Positions 1 to 5,876 of a DNA stretch of 6,937 bases are shown in pieces (positions within the stretch are counted from its first letter, which is position 1; each line of letters starts with the position of its first letter). The notes beneath the pieces are model-generated. The model worked only from the letters and a program-made list of their open reading frames with translations, did not search any database and was not told the DNA's origin. The position numbers and the translations under genes are program-made. This stretch comes from Ilumatobacteraceae bacterium (GTDB lineage: Bacteria; Actinomycetota; Acidimicrobiia; Acidimicrobiales; Ilumatobacteraceae): the NCBI GenBank assembly GCA_023254985.1, contig JALRJT010000059.1, positions 1 to 6,937 of the forward strand. Reading direction: 5' to 3'.

Positions 1-96
1 TGGTGGTCGACGATCTTCCCGGCTGGAGCGATCGCAACTCTTGCCATCGGCATCAACTTGATCGCTGACGGCGTCACGGAGGCATTCGAGCTGTGA
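1..96 (+). CDS. C-terminal end of a DppC/OppC-type ABC transporter permease (partial, 5' end outside the window)
   Basis: Reading frame 1 is open from the first base to the TGA at 94-96 and gives 31 residues, starting WWSTIFPAGAIATLAIGINL and ending DGVTEAFEL. Permeases of the DppC/OppC family end this way: a tryptophan-rich start (WW), a proline, a last hydrophobic helix, then an N-L-x-x-D-G-x-x-x-A pattern just before the C terminus. The protein would sit in the cytoplasmic membrane as one half of the solute pore. Its stop overlaps the GTG start of the fused ATPase gene by four bases (GTGA), so the two are translationally coupled and belong to one operon whose remaining genes lie upstream. 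The substrate is unknown. The assignment rests on a short tail plus context; a DppB-type tail is less likely because DppC normally precedes the ATPase genes. Confidence 0.8.
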   Translation, partial: WWSTIFPAGAIATLAIGINLIADGVTEAFEL

Positions 97-2117
97 GCAC
101 GCAACCCGCCTTGGAACTTCGCGACCTTCGCGTCGCCTACCGCGTGCGCGGAATCGATCGTGAGGTGCTCCGTGGCATCTCGCTATCGATCCAGCCGGGT
201 GAGGCCTATGGTCTCGTCGGCGAGTCAGGTTGCGGCAAATCGACGGCCGCATTCGCGGCGATGCGCTACCTCCCGCGTAACGGTTCGATCACCGGCGGCA
301 GCATCCATTTCGAGGGCCAGGACATCACATCCATCGGAGACGATGAGATCCGCGAGTTGCGCACAAACGCGATCTCGATGGTGTACCAGAACCCAATTGC
401 CGCGTTGAACCCGACGATCCGCGTAGGCAAGCAGGTCGCCGAAGTCTTCGAACTCCTCGGCAAACCTTCTGACGAGGCCCACGATCTTTCCCTTGCCGCA
501 CTGAAGCGCGTGCAGATCGCCGACGCGGAGGCCGTGCTCGAGCGCTATCCGCACCAACTCTCCGGCGGAATGGCCCAGCGCGTCATCATCGCGATGGCGC
601 TTGCCTCCAACCCACGCCTCCTCGTACTCGACGAACCAACAACGGGGCTCGATGCGACCGTCGAGGCAGAAGTGCTCGACCTCGTGCGCGAATTGCGCGC
701 CGAAACCGGCACGGCCGTCCTCTTCATCAGCCACAACCTCGGCGTGATTCGCACCATGTGCGACCGCGTCGGCGTGCTCTATGCGGGTGCACTCGTCGAA
801 GAAGGCCCGACCGACGAGGTGCTGCACAAGCCGAACCACCCGTACACCGTGGGCTTGCTGCGCTGCATCCCGCGAGGTGGTTTGCATAAGCAAACCGATC
901 GTCTCGACACAATTCCTGGCACACCCCCTCCACTCGGCGCGACACTCCCCGGCTGCGTCTTCGTCGATCGTTGCGCAATCGCCAAGGACACCTGTCGCAC
1001 GACGCCACCGAACTTTGTCGAACTCGCCAATGGCCATCGCGCACGCTGCGCTTTCCACGAACAAGCCGCCTCCATGCCACGAGCAGTCGACGGCACGCGC
1101 TCGAGCGGAATTGGCAATTCGGCTTCATCGTCGAGCGAGTTGTTGAACATCTCCAAATTGTCGAAGACGTTTGCCCAGGACTCGGGCGACGTGCGCGTGC
1201 TCACCGAAGTGTCGCTGTCATTGCGCAAGGGTGAGACGCTCGGCCTCGTGGGTGAATCGGGTTCGGGCAAGACCACGCTCGCCAAGAACCTCCTGGGTAT
1301 CACCCAGCCCGATGCGGGTTCGGTCATCACCCTCGACGGCAAGACCCTCGGCGCGACGCTTCGTGATCGCAGCGCGAGCGAAGTTGGTGCAGTGCAGATC
1401 GTGTTCCAGAATCCGGACTCCGCACTCAATCGACGACACACCGTCATGCGCATCGTGGCACGCGCGATCGAAAAGCTCGCCGGCAAGTCGCGTGACGAGG
1501 CCGAAGATACCGCACAGGTATTGCTCAACGACATGAGCGTCGACCCGATCCTGCATAGCGTGAAGCCAACGCAGCTCTCCGGTGGATTAAAACAGCGCGT
1601 CGCGATTGCGCGCTCGTTTGCTGGCAGGCCTCAGCTCGTCGTGTGCGACGAGCCAACGTCTGCACTCGACGTCTCGGTGCAGGCCAATATCTTGAACCTG
1701 CTCGTCGATCTCCAGAACAAGGAGAACGTGAGCTACGTGTTCATCTCGCACGACCTCGGCGTGGTGCGCTACATCTCCGACCGCATCGCCGTGCTGTATC
1801 TCGGCCGCATCATGGAGCTCGGCTCGGCCGAGACCGTGTTCAACGGACCCCACCACCCGTACACCGAGGCCCTCGTCTCGAGCGTTCCCGCTATCGACGG
1901 CTCGCAGCGCGTGCGCGTGCGCCTTGGCGGCGAGGTCCCGAGCCCGGCAAACCCTCCACAGGGTTGTGTGCTCAACCCGCGCTGCCCGCGGATGGCCGGA
2001 AGCGGCGTCGAACACCTCTGCACGAGTGTCGAACCCGACCTTGTCGAGGCCGAGCCGGGGCACTTCCTGCGCTGCCACATCCCACTCGCTCAGTTGCGCC
2101 AAATCCAAGACAAATAA
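93..2117 (+). CDS. Fused peptide-type ABC transporter ATPase (DppD and DppF domains in one protein)
   Basis: A cytoplasmic 674-residue protein that should supply both ATPase sites of a peptide/nickel-type importer. The first domain has Walker A GESGCGKST (43-51), Q-loop Gln99, signature LSGGM (156-160), Walker B LLVLDEP (176-182) and switch His214. It ends with the family's C-terminal HPY region (249-251) and four cysteines at 288, 294, 301 and 319. A Ser-rich linker (about 326-349) joins it to the second domain: Walker A GESGSGKTT (387-395), Gln439, LSGGL (495-499), LVVCDEP (515-521), His553, HPY (588-590) and cysteines 625, 631, 643 and 661. All catalytic residues are present in both halves, so both sites should be active. 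Single family ATPases are about 320-350 residues, so this is a true tandem fusion, as known for the mycobacterial OppD. The GTG start is supported by GGAGG at 78-82 and by a four-base overlap with the preceding permease. The solute carried is not known. Confidence 0.95.
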   Translation: MSTQPALELRDLRVAYRVRGIDREVLRGISLSIQPGEAYGLVGESGCGKSTAAFAAMRYLPRNGSITGGSIHFEGQDITSIGDDEIRELRTNAISMVYQNPIAALNPTIRVGKQVAEVFELLGKPSDEAHDLSLAALKRVQIADAEAVLERYPHQLSGGMAQRVIIAMALASNPRLLVLDEPTTGLDATVEAEVLDLVRELRAETGTAVLFISHNLGVIRTMCDRVGVLYAGALVEEGPTDEVLHKPNHPYTVGLLRCIPRGGLHKQTDRLDTIPGTPPPLGATLPGCVFVDRCAIAKDTCRTTPPNFVELANGHRARCAFHEQAASMPRAVDGTRSSGIGNSASSSSELLNISKLSKTFAQDSGDVRVLTEVSLSLRKGETLGLVGESGSGKTTLAKNLLGITQPDAGSVITLDGKTLGATLRDRSASEVGAVQIVFQNPDSALNRRHTVMRIVARAIEKLAGKSRDEAEDTAQVLLNDMSVDPILHSVKPTQLSGGLKQRVAIARSFAGRPQLVVCDEPTSALDVSVQANILNLLVDLQNKENVSYVFISHDLGVVRYISDRIAVLYLGRIMELGSAETVFNGPHHPYTEALVSSVPAIDGSQRVRVRLGGEVPSPANPPQGCVLNPRCPRMAGSGVEHLCTSVEPDLVEAEPGHFLRCHIPLAQLRQIQDK

Positions 2118-2123
2118 GGCTTT

Positions 2124-2139
2124 CTGACCAGTTGGTCAG
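2124..2139. promoter_or_regulatory. Perfect 16-bp palindrome, probable regulator binding site (operator)
   Basis: The sequence CTGACCAGTTGGTCAG has perfect 7-base arms (CTGACCA / TGGTCAG) around a 2-base centre. It lies 7 bases after the stop of the fused ATPase gene and 23 bases before the -35 box of the binding-protein promoter. Size and symmetry match the sites of dimeric helix-turn-helix regulators such as the TetR and GntR families. A GACC-N4-GGTC core is compatible with either, and I cannot name the regulator. Its position upstream of -35 would suit an activator or a repressor that acts from upstream. A terminator is less likely because the loop would be tiny and no T-run follows. Confidence 0.55.
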
Positions 2140-2162
2140 TTAGTGGGCGTGTGTCCGTTCGC

Positions 2163-2191
2163 TTGACGAATCCCGGCAACAGGCATACGCT
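2163..2191 (+). promoter_or_regulatory. Sigma-70-type promoter for the binding-protein operon
   Basis: The -35 box TTGACG (2163-2168, five of six consensus bases) is followed by a 17-base spacer and the -10 box TACGCT (2186-2191). The -10 box keeps the three most conserved positions (TA...T), typical of actinobacterial housekeeping promoters. Transcription would start near 2197-2199, giving a leader of about 42 bases before the ATG at 2240. No other stretch of the gap gives a comparable match. Confidence 0.65.
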
Positions 2192-2226
2192 GACACACAA
2201 CAAACTCATCGCAACACAGTGATGAA

Positions 2227-2233
2227 GAGGGGG
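2227..2233 (+). promoter_or_regulatory. Strong ribosome binding site that fixes the binding-protein start at 2240
   Basis: GAGGGGG, inside a longer purine run (2224-2240), ends six bases before the ATG at 2240-2242. The upstream in-frame GTG (2219) and ATG (2222) would place this purine run inside the coding sequence and have only CA-rich sequence before them. The ATG at 2240 is therefore preferred. Confidence 0.75.
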
Positions 2234-2239
2234 AAAAGA

Positions 2240-3949
2240 ATGAACAAGCAACTGGGTTCTTCCCGCATTGGGAAGCGTCTAGCCGTAGCCCTCGGTGTCG
2301 CACTCGCGGCGTCGACGGTCGCAGTCCCGAGCAGCGGTGCTGCCCAGGTCTCGGCTAGCGCAAAGAACGACCTGACGATCATGATCAACGAGCCGGACGC
2401 CGGCTGGTGCAATCAGGACTCGCCAGGTATCGACCAGGTCGCAGCAAAGAACTCCGTTCTTGAAACGCTGACCATCCAGAACGACAAGGGCAAGATCGTG
2501 CCCTACCTCGCCGAGGCATTCTCTTCGAGCGCAGACTTCAAGCAGTGGACCGTCAAGCTCCGCAAGGGCGTGAAGTTCCACGACGGTGAAGAATTGACGT
2601 CGAAGACGATCGAAACCAACATGCTCGCCAACCTCGGTTTGATCAGGGCGTTCACTGGCAGGGGCCAGGCTGGTTCGCTCCCGGCAATTGCATGGCTCGA
2701 CATGGCTGGAATCAACGCAGCGCTCAACCCGCGCACTCGCGTGCCAGCCGACTCATCGGCTGTGATCGCAGGCAAGTGGGCTGCGTTCTTCAAGAAAGTC
2801 GACGACTACACGGTCCAGTTCAACTTGGCCACACCGCGTCCGAACTTCCCGTACAACCTGTGGAGCGTCGGTCGCCAGACGGTCATGTCGTCGGCTTCGC
2901 TCCTCAGCCCAAGTTGTGGAACCACGGTGGCTGCCGGTACCGGCCCATTCATGGTCAAGTCGAAGGGCACCGACCCGAACACCACCGTGTTGGTCGCGAA
3001 CCCGAACTACTGGCGCAAAGCCAAGGACGGCTCCAAGCTTCCCAAGGCGAGCACGGTGACGTTCAAGTACGTCGGAGACGCTGCACAGCGTGCAAACGCA
3101 GTACGTACTGGCCAGGCCGACATCGCAACTTTCGGCGCAACCTCGGGCACTCAGATCAATGAGTTGAAGAAGCTCAAGGGCAAAGTGACCGTCTTCCAGG
3201 GACCGCGCGACATCTCGTGGAACTTCCACTTGAACTCGACGCAGTTGCCCTTCGCCAAGAAGAGCGCACGTCTCGCCTTCGCCCACGCCATCAACACCAA
3301 GGCCTTCACGACCTTGATGACGAAGGGCAACGGCACTGCGTCGTTCGCAATTGCTCCGACGATGCACCCGTTCTACAACAAGGGTTTGTCGCCGTCGTAC
3401 AACGTGGCAAAGGCCAAGGAGTATGCAGCTCAGTACAAGTCTGAGACCGGTCAGGACATGAAGGTCGTCCTTCCCGTGAACCAGACCACTGAGTCCACGA
3501 AGGCCAACCAGGCCATCTGCAACATGCTCGGCGCGGCAGGCATTGCTTGCTCGCTCATGCCGCCGGTGACCTCCACGCAGTTGATTCTGCGCGGATTCGC
3601 ACTGCAGCAGCAGGCCTCCTGGTTCAACGTGAACTCGGGCTCATACGCAGACTTCGGTCTGTTGTTCGTCACCAACACCAACCTCGAACTCTCGGGCTTC
3701 GGATTCACCGATCCAACCCTGACCAAGTGCTTCGAGGATGCGCGTGCAGTAGCTACCAAAGCTGCATTCAAGCCGTGCGTGACGAAGGTTTCGCAAGAGG
3801 CCTACCAGGTTCCGACGTACAACGAAGGCGGAACACTCGTCTGGAATAACAAGGTCAAGGGAATCGGCTCAACGCCGCTCCCCGGTGGCGCACTCCGCCC
3901 GGTCATTTCGGGTTCGGGATTCGACATCGCATCAACCACCAAGGGCTGA
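2240..3949 (+). CDS. Family 5 extracellular solute-binding protein of a peptide/nickel-type ABC importer
   Basis: A 569-residue secreted protein that binds the solute outside the membrane and hands it to the DppB/DppC permeases encoded next. Residues 1-41 form a Sec signal peptide: a basic start (K3, R9, K12, R13), a hydrophobic core (about 14-29) and likely cleavage at ASA/K42 or a little earlier. No cysteine lies near that point, so it is not a typical lipoprotein. Family 5 hallmarks are EAFSSSADFKQWTVKLRKGVKF-like residues (about 92-113), a GTGPF motif (233-237) followed by NPNYWRK (254-260), and an R-L-A-F-A-H-A-I-N stretch (344-352) after the central lobe. Length is normal for the family (about 500-600). 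The mature part has six cysteines (57, 226, 428, 437, 497, 513), which could form disulfides. Frequent AAC, AAG and TTG codons suggest high expression. A start at 2219 would add seven residues but lacks a good ribosome site. The substrate cannot be told from sequence. Confidence 0.93.
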   Translation: MNKQLGSSRIGKRLAVALGVALAASTVAVPSSGAAQVSASAKNDLTIMINEPDAGWCNQDSPGIDQVAAKNSVLETLTIQNDKGKIVPYLAEAFSSSADFKQWTVKLRKGVKFHDGEELTSKTIETNMLANLGLIRAFTGRGQAGSLPAIAWLDMAGINAALNPRTRVPADSSAVIAGKWAAFFKKVDDYTVQFNLATPRPNFPYNLWSVGRQTVMSSASLLSPSCGTTVAAGTGPFMVKSKGTDPNTTVLVANPNYWRKAKDGSKLPKASTVTFKYVGDAAQRANAVRTGQADIATFGATSGTQINELKKLKGKVTVFQGPRDISWNFHLNSTQLPFAKKSARLAFAHAINTKAFTTLMTKGNGTASFAIAPTMHPFYNKGLSPSYNVAKAKEYAAQYKSETGQDMKVVLPVNQTTESTKANQAICNMLGAAGIACSLMPPVTSTQLILRGFALQQQASWFNVNSGSYADFGLLFVTNTNLELSGFGFTDPTLTKCFEDARAVATKAAFKPCVTKVSQEAYQVPTYNEGGTLVWNNKVKGIGSTPLPGGALRPVISGSGFDIASTTKG

Positions 3950-3955
3950 TGACCA

Positions 3956-3973
3956 CATCCGCATAAGCGGATG
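3956..3973. other. Small perfect hairpin just after the binding-protein gene
   Basis: Seven-base arms CATCCGC (3956-3962) and GCGGATG (3967-3973) enclose the loop ATAA. It starts seven bases after the stop of the binding-protein gene and stands ten bases before the larger hairpin. No T-run follows. It may help protect the 3' end of the binding-protein message. Confidence 0.55.
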
Positions 3974-3982
3974 ACAAGTCGC

Positions 3983-4016
3983 ACAAAGGTGCGGTGGGAA
4001 ACCACCGCACCTTTGT
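3983..4016 (+). terminator. 15-bp perfect hairpin with GAAA loop; partial terminator or mRNA-stabilising element
   Basis: Arms at 3983-3997 (ACAAAGGTGCGGTGG) and 4002-4016 pair perfectly over 15 bases and are closed by GAAA, a stable GNRA tetraloop. Downstream comes CGTTTCTGGATTTG, only a weak T-rich tail. It lies between the binding-protein gene and the permease genes of the same transporter, with no clear second promoter in the 38 bases that follow. The likely job is therefore partial termination and/or protection of the upstream message from 3' decay, giving more binding protein than membrane complex. Full termination would leave the permease genes without an evident promoter. Confidence 0.75.
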
Positions 4017-4054
4017 CGTTTCTGGATTTGTAATCGTGCCGTCCAAGCACAAGA

Positions 4055-5032
4055 ATGTGGATCGTGGGGAAATTCGGGGGAATTGCCAAACAAATCGGCC
4101 GTGCCGTACTCGTGCTCCTCCTCGTCACCTTTGGCATCACGGTCATCGTGCGGCTCCTGCCTGGTGATCCCGTCACGTCACTCCTTCCATTCGGCACGCC
4201 CGAGCAACACGACGTCCTACGCAAGGAACTTGGCTTGGATGTCAATATTTTCCAGGACTACTGGACGTGGTTGAAGGACTTCGTCCGCGGAGACTTCGGA
4301 CAGACCTACACCTCCGTCGCTGACGGTGGGGTTGCTGTCAGAGACCAGATCGGTCTCACGCTTCCCCGAACGCTGTTCCTCATGCTCTACACGACGGTGT
4401 TTTCGCTCATCGTGTCGATTCCGCTCGGGATCTTCCTTGCATACAAGGCCGACACGCGTACCGACAAGTCGATCAGCAACACACTGTTCGCGTTTGCCTC
4501 AATTCCGAACTTCGCCGTAGGTCTCGCACTCGCCTACATCCTCGGTGTGCAGCTCGAGCTCGTCAATCCAGTGGGTTACGTGCCGCTCACGGAGAGCGTT
4601 GGCGAGCACTTCAAGTCGATGGTTATGCCGGTGCTCGCACTGTCAATCGGACTCATCTCCACGTTCACTCGACTGCTCCGCGTCGACACGATCGCCACCC
4701 TGAAAGAGGACTTCGTCACCATGGCGTCGTCGAAGGGCCTGTCGAACCAGTGGATCCTCTGGCGCCACGTCCTTCGCCCCTCCTCGCTCACCCTGCTCAC
4801 CTCAGCGGCGCTCAACATGGGTGCCCTGATCGGCGGTGCCGTTGTCGTCGAGTCGGTCTTTGCCTTCGATGGCCTTGGCACATTGATCGCCCAGTCGATT
4901 TACTACCGCCAGTACCTCGCGATTCAGTCGCTGATCGCCCTGGTTGCCGTCGCCTACATCGTGTTCAACGTGATCGTCGACATTCTGTATGGCGTTATCG
5001 ATCCTCGCGTGAGGAGCCACCGTGGAGCGTGA
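4055..5032 (+). CDS. DppB/OppB-type ABC transporter permease
   Basis: A 325-residue integral membrane protein, one half of the solute pore of a peptide/nickel-type importer. The first helix (about 14-34) runs into the RLLPGDP motif (33-39) that marks the N-terminal part of DppB/OppB permeases. Further helices lie near 104-130, 143-166, 188-208, 246-268 and 287-311, giving the usual six. The cytoplasmic EAA loop that docks on the ATPases is at about 218-243 (EDFVTMASSKGLSNQWILWR then HVLRPS), with the key Gly228. The C-terminal YGVIDPRVR (312-320) is also typical, and the length is normal (306-340). The ATG at 4055 is the first start after an in-frame TAA at 4031-4033. Its ribosome site is poor (no GGAGG-like run), and a GTG three codons on (4064) is the only close alternative, so translation may be modest. 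The 3' end overlaps the next permease gene by 11 bases. Confidence 0.93.
   Translation: MWIVGKFGGIAKQIGRAVLVLLLVTFGITVIVRLLPGDPVTSLLPFGTPEQHDVLRKELGLDVNIFQDYWTWLKDFVRGDFGQTYTSVADGGVAVRDQIGLTLPRTLFLMLYTTVFSLIVSIPLGIFLAYKADTRTDKSISNTLFAFASIPNFAVGLALAYILGVQLELVNPVGYVPLTESVGEHFKSMVMPVLALSIGLISTFTRLLRVDTIATLKEDFVTMASSKGLSNQWILWRHVLRPSSLTLLTSAALNMGALIGGAVVVESVFAFDGLGTLIAQSIYYRQYLAIQSLIALVAVAYIVFNVIVDILYGVIDPRVRSHRGA
5011..5016 (+). promoter_or_regulatory. Ribosome binding site supporting the GTG start of the DppC-type permease
   Basis: GAGGAG ends five bases before the GTG at 5022-5024, still inside the end of the DppB-type gene. It supports choosing the GTG that overlaps the upstream stop by 11 bases. 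Confidence 0.7.
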
Positions 5033-5876
5033 CCGTAAGCCGATCGGCTTCTATCTCTCGACTGCATGGTTGGGACTCTGTGCGTTTCTGAGCGCCTTCG
5101 GCGACAACTTGCCGATCACCGACTGGAAGGCGAACGATTTTGAGCGCGCGGGTGCGGGACTCTTCTCTCCTGGCCACATCCTCGGTGCCGACTTCGACGG
5201 AGTTGACATGTTGGCTGCAGTCATCCACGGAACCAGATGGTCGATCGTCATCTCATTCGTGTCGGTGTTCGTAGCCTCCATCTTGGGCGGTGCGCTTGGT
5301 ATCGTCGCGGCCTACTGGCGTGGCTGGCTGGACTCGGTGATCACGATGTATTTCAACGTGACGTTGTCGGTCCCGACCCTGATTCTCACCCTCGCCATGG
5401 TCGCGGTGTTCGCAAGCCCAGACCCGTTCAACCCGCAGGCTGCAATGCCCCGCATCCTGGTGCTGATTATCTCGATCACCTTCGTGTTGATTCCGATCCT
5501 CGGGCGCATTGCTCGCTCGGCGGCACTGTCCTGGACCGGCCGTGAATTCGTCATGGTGGCCGAGTCCGTCGGAATGAAGCGCCGCCAGATCCTGTGGTCA
5601 CATATCGTGCCAAACGTCGTCCCGTCGATGATGTCAGTGGGGTTCCTCGCCGCGGGTGTCGTCATCGTCGTCGAGGGTGGACTCGCCATCCTCGGTGTCG
5701 GCACCGACCCAGGTCAGTCATGGGGTTCGATGCTCGCCAAGAATCGTGGTGACATCAGCATCGTGCCGCACACCACGCTCGTGCCCGCGGCCGCGATTGC
5801 CCTCACCGTGATGGCACTCAACTACTTCGGTGACTACTTCCGTGCCCGAATCGATGGACGAGAGTCGCGCATATGA
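5022..5876 (+). CDS. DppC/OppC-type ABC transporter permease
   Basis: A 284-residue integral membrane protein that pairs with the DppB-type permease to form the import channel. After a first helix (about 9-27) comes the DppC signature region around 51-72, GHILGADFDGVDMLAAVIHG then TR. It matches the family pattern H-x-L-G-T-D-x-x-G-R-D-x-x-x-x-x-x-x-G-x-R, except that Ala56 replaces the usual Thr and Val61 the usual Arg of GRD. Further helices lie near 73-97, 113-131, 144-165, 201-225 and 251-270. The EAA docking loop is at about 174-198 (REFVMVAESVGMKRRQILWS then HIVPN) with Gly184. The C-terminal N-Y-F-G-D (267-271) before a short basic tail is the family ending. The length is at the short end of normal (about 280-310). 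It overlaps the DppB-type gene by 11 bases and the ATPase gene by 4 bases (ATGA), which indicates tight coupling. Confidence 0.93.
   Translation: MERDRKPIGFYLSTAWLGLCAFLSAFGDNLPITDWKANDFERAGAGLFSPGHILGADFDGVDMLAAVIHGTRWSIVISFVSVFVASILGGALGIVAAYWRGWLDSVITMYFNVTLSVPTLILTLAMVAVFASPDPFNPQAAMPRILVLIISITFVLIPILGRIARSAALSWTGREFVMVAESVGMKRRQILWSHIVPNVVPSMMSVGFLAAGVVIVVEGGLAILGVGTDPGQSWGSMLAKNRGDISIVPHTTLVPAAAIALTVMALNYFGDYFRARIDGRESRI

Larger units (their letters stand above)
2118..2239 (+). promoter_or_regulatory. Intergenic control region between the two transporter operons
   Basis: This gap of about 120 bases follows the fused ATPase gene and precedes the binding-protein gene. In order it holds a 16-bp palindrome (2124-2139), a promoter with -35 and -10 boxes (2163-2191), a CA-rich stretch with little G that is probably an unstructured leader (2192-2218), and a purine-rich ribosome binding site (2227-2233). 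No hairpin with a T-run follows the fused ATPase gene, so the first operon has no clear intrinsic terminator here and some read-through into the second operon is possible. Confidence 0.7.

Noticed and set aside
225..1064. Open frame of 279 codons on the - strand opposite the first half of the fused ATPase
   Set aside because: It is antisense to intact Walker A, signature and Walker B motifs, with low-complexity composition and no known family features.
1070..1140. Linker of the fused ATPase as a hidden start of a separate second ATPase gene or a frameshift artefact
   Set aside because: The frame is open throughout with no stop or shift, and I saw no good ribosome site with a start codon near the second domain. 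Tandem fusions of this type are known in actinobacteria.
2124..2139. Palindrome as the rho-independent terminator of the first operon
   Set aside because: The stem has only a 2-base centre, so at most 6 bp with a 4-base loop. It is not GC-rich and is followed by AGTGGGCG-like sequence rather than a T-run.
2219..2242. Upstream GTG (2219) or ATG (2222) as the start of the binding protein
   Set aside because: The purine-rich ribosome site at 2227-2233 is correctly spaced for the ATG at 2240 and would lie inside the gene with the earlier starts, which have no such site of their own.
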